Below, piece after piece: positions 30,466 through 39,101 of a DNA stretch of 64,000 nt. The notes below the pieces were generated by a model. The model was not told the origin of the DNA. It made no database searches and was given only the letters and a program-made list of their open reading frames with translations. This DNA is from Arthrobacter sp. Hiyo4 (GTDB lineage: Bacteria > Actinomycetota > Actinomycetes > Actinomycetales > Micrococcaceae), in assembly GCA_002370555.1 (NCBI GenBank), contig AP014718.1:1178001-1242000 (forward strand). Reading direction: 5' to 3'. How positions within the stretch are numbered: the stretch's first letter is position 1; the number at the start of each line of letters is the position of its first letter. The translations under genes and the position numbers were made by a program.

Positions 30466-32414
30466 GTGGCTGGCCTGATCAAACGTGAAGACATAGACGA
30501 AGTACGCCAGCGCACGGACATCAAGGAAGTGGTTGACGGCTACGTCACGCTCAAGGGTGCCGGGCTGGGGACCTACAAGGGCCTGTGCCCGTTCCACGAT
30601 GAGCGGTCGCCGTCGTTCACCGTGCGCCCGCAGGTGGGCAGGTACCACTGCTTCGGGTGCGGCGAAGACGGGGATGTCATCGCCTTTGTGCAGAAACAGG
30701 ACCACACCTCTTTCCATGAGGCCGTGGAAAAGCTGGCGGCCCGCATCGGGTACGAACTGCGCTACGAAGACGGTGGCACCGGCCCCAACCGTGAGGAAGT
30801 GGGCAAGCGCCAGCGCCTCCTGGACGCCCACAAAATCGCCGATGAGTTCTTCCGCGCCCAGCTGCTGACGCCCGGGCCGCCGAGGGCCGGAGCTTCCTGT
30901 TCGGCCGCGGCTTTGACCGCGCCGCCTCGGAGCAGTTCGGTGTGGGCTACGCGCCGCAGGGCTGGGATGCACTGCTGAAGCACCTCCGCGGCCGTGGCTT
31001 CACGGACCAGGAGCTGAGGCTGACGGGCATGTTCTCCGAAGGCAACCGGGGCATCTATGACCGGTTCCGCGGCAGGCTCATCTGGCCCATCCGCGACATC
31101 GCCGGCGACACCATCGGCTTCGGCGCCCGCAAACTCTACGAGGACGACCAGGGCCCCAAATACCTCAATACCCCGAAACCACGCTGTACAAGAAGTCCCA
31201 GGTGCTCTACGGGATCGACCTCGCCAAGCGCAGCATCGCCAAGGATCGCCAGCTGGTGGTGGTGGAGGGATACACCGACGTGATGGCCTGCCACCTGGCG
31301 GGAATTCCGACGGCGGTGGCCACCTGCGGCACGGCATTCGGCACCGAGCACATCAAGATCGCCCGCCGCCTGCTGTCCGACGACGGCAGCGGGGGAGAGG
31401 TCATCTTCACTTTCGACGGCGACGCCGCCGGGCAGAAGGCGGCCCTGCGCGCCTTCGAGGAAGACCAGCGCTTTACCGCCCAGACCTATGTGGCGGTGGA
31501 GTCCACCGGCGCCGACCCCTGCGACCTGCGCCAAAGCAGGGGTGACGCCGCCGTGCGGGACCTGATCGCCACCCGCCGGCCGCTGTTCGAGTTTGCCATC
31601 AAGGCCACGCTCAGGCGCCACAACCTGGACACCGTGGAAGGCCGGGTGGCCGCGCTGCGGGAATCCGCTCCGGTGGTGGCACAGATCCGCGACGCCGCCA
31701 TCAGGCCCGAGTATGCCCGGGAACTGGCCGGCTGGCTCGGCATCTCGGTTGAAGACGTCAGCCGGGCTGTGGGTGTCGCCATGAAGCGTGCCACTCCGGG
31801 CGGGCCGGCTGCACCGGGACGCCCGCCGGTGCCCCGGCCAGATGGCGTCCGCCCAGTCGGGGCCGTGCAGGTGGGTTCCGCCCAGGCGGGCGGACCCGGC
31901 GTGGCTGCCGGCCGACGTCGGGCGCTGTCCCTTCCTACCAGCGGCCCGACCCCGGGACCCCGTGGCCTCCATGGAGCGGCAGGCGCTGGAAGTGGCGCTG
32001 CAGGAGTCCGCCCTCCTGGGCGGCGGCATCTGGGAACGCTTCGCGGCCGCACGGTTCGCCACGCCGGCGTTCCAGGCCGTGCACGACGCCATGCGCGCCT
32101 CGGGTCCCGGACTTATCGGCGAGCCCCTGCGCTGGGTGGAACAGGTGATGCACGAAGTCCCGGAACCCCTGCGGCCGCTGGTGTCCGAGCTTGCTGTGGT
32201 GCCGCTTCCCGCGAGCACTGCTGAAGCCGTCCAGAAGTACTGCAAGGACATTCTGTCCCGGCTGTTCGAGCTCCAGATCACGCGGGTCAAGGCGGACAAG
32301 ATGGGCCAGCTGCAGCGGCTGGATCCGGCAGCGAACCCGGAGGATTTCCAGCGGCTCAACAGGGAACTGATGATGCTCGAAATGGAGCGCCGGGCACTGC
32401 GCTCGGACGCCTGA
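30466..32414 (+). CDS. dnaG: DNA primase (four apparent frameshifts)
   Basis: RNA primer synthesis at the replication fork. The GTG start is followed by VAGLIKREDIDEVRQRTDI. The zinc-binding domain has CPFHDERSPSFTV and YHCFGCGEDGD. The TOPRIM fold has VVEGYTDVMACHLAGI with the acidic pair in FTFDGDAAGQKAAL. The C-terminal DnaB-binding domain ends RLNRELMMLEMERRAL. Breaks lie at about 30879, about 31173 and twice in the linker between about 31800 and 31955. Adding four bases yields 650 residues, normal for the family. The exact place of the first linker break is uncertain because linkers are poorly conserved. Confidence 0.93.
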
Positions 32415-32456
32415 AACGCGCCGATTTCACTCCTGATTTCGCTTCCAGCCGGTGTC

Positions 32457-32467
32457 TTTGCTAGGCT
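32457..32467 (+). promoter_or_regulatory. Likely tRNA promoter -10 region (copy 1)
   Basis: TTTGCTAGGCT ends 15 bases before the first tRNA-Asn. The same kind of 11-mer precedes the second tRNA-Asn by the same distance (32655-32665, TTTGCTAAGGT) and lies before the CAU tRNA (38754-38764, TTTGCTAGAGT). Conservation at three tRNA genes supports a -10 element. The -35 is not clear. Confidence 0.55.
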
Positions 32468-32481
32468 GGTACCCGCTTCAT

Positions 32482-32554
32482 TCCTCCTTAGCTCAATTGG
32501 CAGAGCATTCGACTGTTAATCGAAGGGTTGCTGGTTCAAGTCCAGCAGGAGGAG
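32482..32554 (+). tRNA. tRNA-Asn (anticodon GTT), copy 1
   Basis: The acceptor arms TCCTCCT and AGGAGGA pair fully. The D arm is GCTC..GAGC, the anticodon arm TTCGA-CTGTTAA-TCGAA, and the T arm CTGG-TTCAAGT-CCAG. The discriminator is G, correct for Asn. CCA is not encoded. It is identical to the gene 198 bases downstream. Confidence 0.96.
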
Positions 32555-32560
32555 CGCACA

Positions 32561-32596
32561 ATCCCCGTTCCGGGTCTCCGGAACGGGGATTTTTTT
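32561..32596 (+). terminator. Rho-independent terminator after tRNA-Asn copy 1
   Basis: ATCCCCGTTCCGG pairs perfectly with CCGGAACGGGGAT around GTCT, followed by six T. A strong terminator. Confidence 0.92.
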
Positions 32597-32654
32597 ATAC
32601 CCGGGGAGGGTATTTCGTGGTGCACCGCCGCCGATTTCCCATTCCCGGGAAACC

Positions 32655-32665
32655 TTTGCTAAGGT
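32655..32665 (+). promoter_or_regulatory. Likely tRNA promoter -10 region (copy 2)
   Basis: TTTGCTAAGGT, 15 bases before tRNA-Asn copy 2, the same spacing as copy 1. So each tRNA-Asn has its own promoter and its own terminator. Confidence 0.55.
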
Positions 32666-32679
32666 CATACCTGCTTCAT

Positions 32680-32752
32680 TCCTCCTTAGCTCAATTGGCA
32701 GAGCATTCGACTGTTAATCGAAGGGTTGCTGGTTCAAGTCCAGCAGGAGGAG
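32680..32752 (+). tRNA. tRNA-Asn (anticodon GTT), copy 2
   Basis: Identical in all 73 bases to the copy at 32482-32554, with the same fold and G discriminator. The flanks differ apart from the short promoter-like motif and the CTTCATTC-type leader. Confidence 0.96.
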
Positions 32753-32763
32753 CTTAGCTCCGG

Positions 32764-32798
32764 AATCCCCGTCCTCTCTATGAGGGCGGGGATTTTTT
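32764..32798 (+). terminator. Rho-independent terminator after tRNA-Asn copy 2
   Basis: AATCCCCGTCCTC pairs with GAGGGCGGGGATT (one G-U pair) around TCTAT, followed by a T run. It resembles the terminator of copy 1 in stem sequence. It may also stop the convergent minus-strand gene. Confidence 0.9.
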
Positions 32799-32802
32799 GC
32801 AG

Positions 32803-33140
32803 TCACACAAAGTCCATTTCCACCTGCAGGAACCGCTCAGCCTCGGCTATGGCCGCCCGGAACGCGTCCTGCTCGGTGGGGACTTGCGGGGCTCGCGCGG
32901 ATGCCATTCATGGGGTGCTGAGTACACCCGGACGAAGCCTGAGGCCGGTGGTGCGTAGAAGATCCCGAAGCGCTGCACGGGCCACTCAGGCGAGGTCTCC
33001 GGGGCCACCAGGAGGGCGGCGTTGAAGGCGGCGTTGAACCACTGCGCGATGGGCCGCCGCCTGTCGTCCGTGAAGAGTCCGGCGGCATAGAGGGCTGCGG
33101 ACTGCTGGCCGGTTTGGGCGCACAGCCGGTCCCACCACAT
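32803..33140 (-). CDS. Small hypothetical protein (apparent frameshift)
   Basis: 112 residues after repair. From MWWDRLCAQTGQQSAALYAA it reads as a compact aromatic-rich domain, with QWFNAAFNAALLVAPETSPE, then VQRFGIFYAPPASGFVRVYS and APHEWHPREPPQVPTEQDAF. It ends as an amphipathic helix ERFLQVEMDFV. The break near 32913 lies in a C/G run. No signal peptide or membrane segment is visible. I do not recognise the family. The start is uncertain because no strong ribosome site is present. Confidence 0.6.
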
Positions 33141-33295
33141 GGGCAATATACCTGAGTCGCAACGTTGCCATGTGGCCGAGGGCGGCGAGTGGAACTGCCA
33201 ACTGGGCACGGAATTATTTTATCGTGGGAAAGCTCCCGGGCGGCAGGGGTGGGCCCCTCCCCAGCGGACCGGGATGTGGCGCCACGTCCCAACAG

Positions 33296-33485
33296 TCAGG
33301 GACGGTTCCAGGGCCCCGGGTTGACCCGGTACAGCAGGGCAGCACCTGCCAGCGCGCCGAGGATGATGCCGATGGCGCCACTGCCGAACACTCGCCCAAG
33401 GAAGTAACCGGCGACGGCGCCCAGCACCGCCCAAGGAACAGTCCCCGGGGTTGCGGTGCAGTTTGCGTTTTGTGGGTTTCATCAT
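33296..33485 (-). CDS. Small membrane protein, 63 residues (two apparent frameshifts)
   Basis: The basic start MMKPTKRKLHRNP is followed, after restoring one C and one G in the adjacent runs near 33440, by a hydrophobic body: WAVLGAVAGYFLGRVFGSGA, then IGIILGALAGAALLYRV and NPGPWNRP. That is two helices with glycine-zipper spacing. As written, neither frame alone gives a plausible protein. It lies 14 bases after the transporter upstream, so it may share that transcript. Function unknown. Confidence 0.55.
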
Positions 33486-33499
33486 TGGGTCGAAGGGGT

Positions 33500-34722
33500 T
33501 CAGTGGATCGAGGGCACGGTGCGGGGCCTGACGACCAGCCAGAGGCCCGCTATCGCAACCAGTATGCACGCGGCCTGCACAGCGCCCATGGGCGTGGAGC
33601 TGGTGATGCCCAGCCACCCCGCCACCGGTGAAACCAGGCCGGCCATCAGGAAGGTCGCGGCACCCAGGAGGGACGCGGCCGTCCCGGCCTGCGCGCCGTG
33701 GCTGCTCAGGGCCAGCACCTGCACGCAGGGGAATGTAAAGCCTGCGCCCATGATGTAGAACCAGAGCGGAACCATCACGCCCAGAGCCCCAAGCCGGCCT
33801 GGTCAAAGACCACGATCAGCATGGCCATCAGGAACATCCAGGCCGTGGAACAGGCAAGGATCCATTGCGGCGGGACAGTACGGATGAGCCTGGAGCTGGT
33901 CTGGACGCCGGCTACAATGCCCAGGGAATTGATGCCGAACAGCAGGCCGTATTCCTGCGGCGAGAACCCGAAAATGTCCTGGAACAGGAACGGCGACGCG
34001 GACAGGTAGGTGAAGAGGCCGGCGAAGTTCATGCCGCCCACCACCAGCAGGCCCACGAAGATCCGGTCCGTAAAAAGAACTTTGTAGCGCTGGCCGGCGG
34101 TCATTCCGGTCAGGCCGCGCTTCTCCGGTGGCAGTGTTTCACGGACCACCACGAGCGCGGCGATGATCACCAGGGTGCCGTAGCCAGCCAGGAACGCGAA
34201 GATTCCCGGCCAGGGCATCACCAGGAGCAGCTGCGATCCGATCACCGGGGCCAGGATCGGTGCCAGCCCGTTCACCAGGGCCATGCGCGAGAACATCCGG
34301 ACCATGGCATAGCCGGAGAACAGGTCCCGCACCATGGCCATCGCCACCACGCCGCCGCCCGCAGCACCCACGCCCATGAGGACGCGGAAGAAGCCCAGCG
34401 TGGAGATGTCGGTGGACAGGGCTGCTCCCACGGAGGATGCGATATGCAGGGCGGTGGCCAGGATCAGCGGGAGCCGCCGGCCGAACTTGTCGCTGAAGGG
34501 GCCCACCATCAGCTGGCCGAGGGCAAAGCCCACGGTGGTGCCGGCCAGGGTCAGCTGGACCTGGGCCTCCGTGACTCCAAGGCTCGCTTCCAGTGCCGGG
34601 AACGCAGGCAGGTACAGGTCGATCGTGAACGGACCCAAGGCGGTGAGGGCACCGAGGAGGAGGATATACAACAGTTTCCGGCGGCGGGTCAGCGAATCGC
34701 CCGGATTCGAGTGAGTGGTCAC
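33500..34722 (-). CDS. Bcr/CflA-family drug efflux MFS transporter (apparent frameshift)
   Basis: Twelve-helix proton antiporter. The N-terminal helix is LLYILLLGALTALGPFTIDL with YLPAFPAL, the typical Bcr/CflA start. The loop 2-3 motif is GPFSDKFGRRLPLIL and motif C lies in helix 5 (NGLAPILAPVIGSQLLL). The frame breaks at about 33783 (TTGGGGCTC), restored as GLGALGVMVPLWFYIMGAGF, for 407 residues. The GTG at 34722 has AGGA upstream. Export of drugs or metabolites is inferred from family only. Confidence 0.9.
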
Positions 34723-34912
34723 GGAGATCAATCCTAGGCCCCGGAAGTTCCATCTTTCCGGGGCTGCAGGCGCGCCGTGCGGCCAACCCGGAAGTTTGCC
34801 CTGAACCTGAATGATAGTTTTGGGGGCGGGACCGTGCTGCCACGGGCTCCCACTGCACATGGATGCCGAACCGACCAGGCAGCAGACTACACAACAAGTT
34901 AGGCGGGAACCG

Positions 34913-35767
34913 ATGAGCGGACGTCACACCGGGCGCACCAGCCAGGGATTGCGGATCACCGCAGTGCCCAGGACGCTGAAACTTCTCTTCCGTCTGGCCC
35001 CTCGCCAACTCAACGATGAAATCGCCTTCGCCAAAATCGAGCTCAAGCGCAAGGGCATCCAGGTAGGCGTCGCCGCCGCCTTCTTCGCCGTTGCACTTAT
35101 TTTTGTGGCTTTCCTGGTGGTTGGCCTGATCGTGGCCGCCATTATGGGCCTGGCCACCATCATGCCGGCGTGGCTCGCCGCGCTGCTCGTCTGCGCCCTG
35201 TTCCTGGTCATTGCCCTCATTGGCGGCCTGATCGGCGTCCGCAAATTCAAGCAGGCCATGCCCCTGGTCCCGGCCGAGACCATCCGCGGCATCAAACACG
35301 ATCTCGGCATCGTCAAGGAAGGCTCGGACTTCAACGCCGCGCTGCTCGACCCGGCCAGCCCGGAGGCCAAGGCCGCCAAGGCTGCCAAGGACGAAGCTGC
35401 CGCGAAGGCCAAGGCCGAGAAGGAAGCCAAGGCCGCGGCACGCAAGCAGGAATTCCCGCAGGCGGCCGAGCCCGAGCTTCACCGCCGCCTGGAACAACGC
35501 CGGCGCCACCTGGCCCAGGTCCGCGACGAACTGGATACCGAGCTCGACATCAAGCCGCAGGCCATGTTCCTGCTGGGCGCTGCCAAGGAAAAACTGGGGG
35601 AGGGCAAGGCTGCCGTTGAACATGGCGCTGCCAAGGCCAGCCAAAAGTACGCTGACTTCTCCGGATCCCCGGACGGCGCCGGCCTCCGCTGGAAGCCACT
35701 TGCCGCACTTGCAGCCTCCGCAACGATCTTTGTGGTGCTCCTGCGCAGGCTGCTGCGGAACCCCTAA
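34913..35767 (+). CDS. Actinobacterial holin-X/DUF1469-like membrane protein
   Basis: 284 residues. The N-terminal part LAPRQLNDEIAFAKIELKRK fits the phage-holin-family (holin superfamily III-like) start. Two membrane helices follow: VGVAAAFFAVALIFVAFLVV and LAALLVCALFLVIALIGGLI. A long Ala/Lys coiled-coil stretch follows (residues 145-180). A DUF3618-like segment RRRHLAQVRDELDTELDIKP precedes a last helix near the C-terminus. It is not in a phage context. The role is probably envelope structure, but unknown. Frame intact. Confidence 0.75.
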   Translation: MSGRHTGRTSQGLRITAVPRTLKLLFRLAPRQLNDEIAFAKIELKRKGIQVGVAAAFFAVALIFVAFLVVGLIVAAIMGLATIMPAWLAALLVCALFLVIALIGGLIGVRKFKQAMPLVPAETIRGIKHDLGIVKEGSDFNAALLDPASPEAKAAKAAKDEAAAKAKAEKEAKAAARKQEFPQAAEPELHRRLEQRRRHLAQVRDELDTELDIKPQAMFLLGAAKEKLGEGKAAVEHGAAKASQKYADFSGSPDGAGLRWKPLAALAASATIFVVLLRRLLRNP

Positions 35768-35825
35768 CAACACAACGTCACACTGGGCTCTGAAGTCACA
35801 CCGGGCCCGAAGGAAGGGGGACGGA

Positions 35826-36448
35826 TTGAGGTTCATCGGCGCTGGTGCGCGGCCCGGCCGCCCCCAGGTTGACCACGACCGCGTCTTCACCATCCCCAAC
35901 GCCCTTACAGTGCTGCGCTTTATGGGCGTGCCACTTTTTGTCTGGCTCGTGCTGGCCCAGAAGGAATATGGGACCGCCGTTGTGGTCCTGGTGGTGATGG
36001 CGGGAACCGACTGGATTGATGGCTACGTAGCCCGCCGCTTCGACCAGGCGTCCAAGCTCGGCCGCGTCATGGATCCGCTGGCTGACCGGCTTGCCCTGAT
36101 CGCGGTGGCGGTCACCCTGGTGATTGCCGGCGTCGTTCATTGGCTGTACCTGGCCGCACTCCTGGTGCCTGACGCCGTGCTCCTGGTGCTGACGCTCTCC
36201 TACTTCCGGGCCACCCGGACCTGCCAGTGAGCCGTGTGGGCAAAGTCCGCACCGGTCTCCTGCTCCTGGGCACACCCCTGCTGGTCCTGTCGCGATTGGA
36301 CACCCCGTTTGCCGGGCCGCTGTTCATTGCAGCCTGGATCGTGCTGGGACTTGGGCTCACCGGCCACTGGATTGCCGCGTACAACTATTTCTGGGCCATT
36401 CTGCGGAAGGGCCGTCAGCAGTCCCATCGCGACGGCGGCACCGCCTGA
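35826..36448 (+). CDS. CDP-alcohol phosphatidyltransferase (apparent frameshift)
   Basis: Membrane enzyme that joins CDP-diacylglycerol to an alcohol such as glycerol phosphate or inositol. The CDP-AP signature D-x2-DG-x2-AR-x8-G-x3-D-x3-D is complete in the protein: DWIDGYVARRFDQASK, then GRVMDPLADR. The start TTG at 35826 has AAGGAAGGGGG upstream. The frame breaks at about 36210 (CGGGCCAC), restored as YFRGHPDLPVSRVGKVRTG, for 207 residues. The exact alcohol cannot be told. The stop overlaps the next ATG (TGATG). Confidence 0.9.
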
Positions 36449-37355
36449 TGGTATGGGTGGCGGTCCTGCTGGCGGTGCTTGGCGCATTCTGCCTTGCCCT
36501 GGGTGCGCAGAAGCAGGGGAGCGCCGTCAAAGCCGACACCGGCGGGCTGGCGCTGAGTTCAAACGGCTTCCTCCGCCTGCTCCGCAATCCGCGGTGGGTG
36601 CTGGGACTTCTCCTGCTGAGCCTCGGGATGGGAATGAACGCGGTGGCCCTGGTCTCCGCGCCGCTGACGGTGGTGCAGCCGATCGGCGCCATTGCGCTGG
36701 TCATTACCACCGTGGTGAACGCCCGCGACCAGGACATCACCATCAACCGGGCCACCATGGTGTCCATCGCGGCCTGCGTGACCGGCTCCGCACTCTTTGT
36801 CCTGCTCGCCGTCAACGTGACGCAGGAGAACCACCATGTGAGCCAGGAGGACGAGCTCACCATCGTGCTGCTGCTGGCGCTGGCGGTCGGCGTGTTCGGC
36901 ACCCTGGCGGTCATGTTCCGGCACCGGATGAGCGCGTTTGTCTACATCCTCGGCGCCGGCGTTCTGTTTGGCTTTGTCGCGGTGCTGACGCGTATCATCG
37001 GCAAGCACCTGCTGGACCCGAACGGGCTGGCGCTGCTCAATGTCCAGTGGTATTCGGTGGTGGCCATCGCGGCGGCCGGCGGCCTGGGTTCCTGGTTTGT
37101 GCAGAGCGCCTACTCGGGCGGCCGCCGGACCTCGTCATCGCCGGGCTGACAGTCATCGACCCGATCGTGGGCATCGCCATCGGCATCGTGATCCTGGGCG
37201 AGCTGCGCCCGGACGTCCACGCCGTGATGGCGATCGCCATGGCTACGGCTGCTTCACTTGCTATCGTGGGGGTGATCGCCCTTTCCAGGCACCATCCCGA
37301 GGTCACCAAGCGCAGGAAAGATGCGCGGAAGGCGGCGGGCAGGGCGTCCCACTAG
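36448..37355 (+). CDS. DMT-superfamily-like membrane transporter (apparent frameshift)
   Basis: About nine to ten membrane segments in 302 residues, beginning VAVLLAVLGAFCLALGAQKQ. The segment ALVSAPLTVVQPIGAIALVI and the later VLFGFVAVLTRIIGKHLL resemble the EamA/NIPA-like drug-metabolite fold. The frame breaks at about 37121 (GGCCGCC), restored as YSGGPPDLVIAGLTVIDPIV. The tail is basic (KRRKDARKAAGRASH). It is coupled by overlap to the phosphatidyltransferase. Substrate unknown. Confidence 0.8.
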
Positions 37356-37481
37356 CTTGCTTACCCAACCAGCCCACTTTCATGACCAGCCGATTCCAAG
37401 AGGCCCCGCGCTACCGTGCCGGCGGCCAACCGGTGCGGCCAGCGACAGCTGCCCGTGCTGTGACCTTCAGGAGCTCTTCAC

Positions 37482-38677
37482 GTGACAACGCCCTCTGACC
37501 AGCCTCCCCTGACCATCCTGATCGCCGCGGATACGTACCCGCCCCACATCAACGGGCCGCGCAGTTCAGCTACCGTCTGGCCAACGGCATGAGCGGCCGC
37601 GGCCACAACGTGCACGTGCTGGCTTGCCGGGCGGACGACGGCGCGAGCTTCACGGAGTTCCGCTCCGAGGCCACCGTGCACCGGCTCCGTTCCCACGGGG
37701 TCTTCACCCACGAGTACTTCCGTATCTGCTTGCCCTGGGAAATCAAGAAGGAGATCGGCCTTCTTTTCGATCGGATCAAGCCCGATGTGGTGCACATCCA
37801 GAGCCACTACATGATCGGCGAGCACGTCCTATACGAAGCGGCGAAGCGGGGCATCAGGATCGTGGCCACCAACCACTTCATGCCGGAGAACCTGAACCCG
37901 TTCCTGCCGTTCCCGCAGTGGTTCAAGGACATCATCGGCAAGATCTCCTGGAAGGACATGGGCAAGGTCATGGGCCGGGCGGACGTCGTCACCACGCCCA
38001 CACCCCTGGCCGCCAAGGCCATGCACCAGCACGCGTTCCTGCACAAGGTGCTGCCGCTCTCCAACGGCATTGACTCCGCAGCCTATGAGCTGCAGCCCGG
38101 CGAAGTGATCGAACCGCACGCCCACCCAACCGTTGTGTTTGTGGGGCGCCTGGCCGAGGAAAAACACGTGGACGTACTCATCAGTGCCGTGTCCAAGACG
38201 CCCGCAGAGCTCAACGTCCACCTGGAAATTGTGGGCGGCGGCGAAGTCCGCGCCGCTCTTGAAGCGCAGGCGGAACGGCTCGGGCTGGGGGAGCGGGTGA
38301 AGTTCCTGGGACTGGCCAGCGATGAGGACCTCCGGGAGGCCTATATCAAGGCGGACCTGTTCTGTATGCCGGGGACCGCGGAGCTTCAGTCGCTGGTGAC
38401 ACTGGAGGCGATGTCTGCCTCCACGCCCGTCCTGTTGGCGGATGCCATGGCCCTGCCGCACCTGGTGCGCGACGGCGAGAACGGCTATCTGTTCACACCC
38501 AACGACAGCGACGACCTCGCAGCCAAAATCACGCGGATCCTCCAGCTGCCAGCCGAGGAACGGGCGGCAATGGGCCAGGCAAGCCGGCGGATGGTGGAAC
38601 CGCACAGCATCAAGGGCACACTGCAGACCTTCGAGGACCTCTACCGGGGTGCAAGCTACGACGACAAAGCCCTCTGA
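37482..38677 (+). CDS. Glycosyltransferase family 4 (GT-B) protein (apparent frameshift)
   Basis: The GTG at 37482 has AGGAG eight bases upstream. The N-terminal Rossmann part is ILIAADTYPPHINGAAQFSY, restored at the break near 37553 (AACGGGCCGC). DVVHIQSHYMIG and RIVATNHFMPENLNPFLPF follow. The sugar-nucleotide domain has VVFVGRLAEEKHVDVLI, RVKFLGLASDEDLREAY and the E-x7-E-like LQSLVTLEAMSASTPVL. It is 398 residues. It resembles glycolipid/mannosyl transferases of actinomycetes; donor and acceptor are not known. Confidence 0.9.
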
Positions 38678-38753
38678 CACTGGTCCCGCAGGGCCCCGCC
38701 CCGGCCTGCCCGGGCCCGGCGCCCTGACTGCGTGGTCCTGATGCCCGCCACTG

Positions 38754-38764
38754 TTTGCTAGAGT
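38754..38764 (+). promoter_or_regulatory. Likely tRNA promoter -10 region
   Basis: TTTGCTAGAGT, of the same form as the motifs before both tRNA-Asn genes. It is 53 bases before the mature tRNA, so a longer 5' leader would be removed by RNase P. Confidence 0.45.
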
Positions 38765-38817
38765 GTTTTTGCCCTGCTGAAGCCGAAGTCCTCCGCGGAC
38801 CACGCCGGCAAGGGCAG

Positions 38818-38891
38818 GGGGCTATAGCTCAGCTGGTTAGAGCGCGGGACTCATAATCCTAAGGTCCTCGGTTCAAGTCCGAGTAGCCCTA
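38818..38891 (+). tRNA. tRNA with CAT anticodon (elongator Met, or Ile2 needing lysidine)
   Basis: The acceptor GGGGCTA pairs with TAGCCCT (one G-U). The D arm is GCTC..GAGC, the anticodon loop CTCATAA, and the T arm CTCGG-TTCAAGT-CCGAG, with an A discriminator. The anticodon stem has one mismatch at its outer pair. CAT is read by Met tRNAs or by Ile2 after TilS modification. The acceptor pairs 4-69 and 5-68 are G-C and C-G, which does not settle it. It is not the initiator, because position 1-72 pairs. Confidence 0.9.
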
Positions 38892-38941
38892 CCCAAGCAC
38901 CACACCGCGGGAACCAAACCGCCGGAACCAAACCATCATGG

Positions 38942-38980
38942 AACCGCGGCTGACGAGAGATTGTCGGCCGCGGTTTCTTT
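38942..38980 (+). terminator. Rho-independent terminator after the CAU tRNA
   Basis: AACCGCGGC-t-GAC pairs with GTC-g-GCCGCGGTT around eight bases, followed by TCTTTCGTTTT. It ends the tRNA transcript before the acyl-CoA dehydrogenase promoter. Confidence 0.8.
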
Positions 38981-39003
38981 CGTTTTCCCGCAATCTGCGG
39001 TAT

Positions 39004-39019
39004 GTTACTGACCAGTAAC
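39004..39019. promoter_or_regulatory. Inverted-repeat operator candidate before the acyl-CoA dehydrogenase
   Basis: GTTACTG (39004-39010) and CAGTAAC (39013-39019) are exact reverse complements two bases apart, 82 bp before the ATG. TetR-type fatty-acid regulators commonly use sites of this form. No regulator is adjacent. Confidence 0.5.
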
Positions 39020-39101
39020 TTACCGTGCTGCTGAGTCCCGGCCCGGCCTGTCCTGCCCTGGCTGGCCTGTCCGCGCTTGCTGACCTTTGCGAGGGAACCA
39101 A

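Noticed and set aside
32482..32752. The two identical tRNA-Asn genes as attL/attR of an integrated element
   Set aside because: Only 125 bp lie between them, holding a terminator and a promoter-like motif. No integrase or cargo is present, so a simple tandem duplication fits.
34913..35767. A prophage holin
   Set aside because: No lysin, tail or integrase genes are near. The gene is a chromosomal actinobacterial holin-X/DUF1469-type protein with a long coiled coil.
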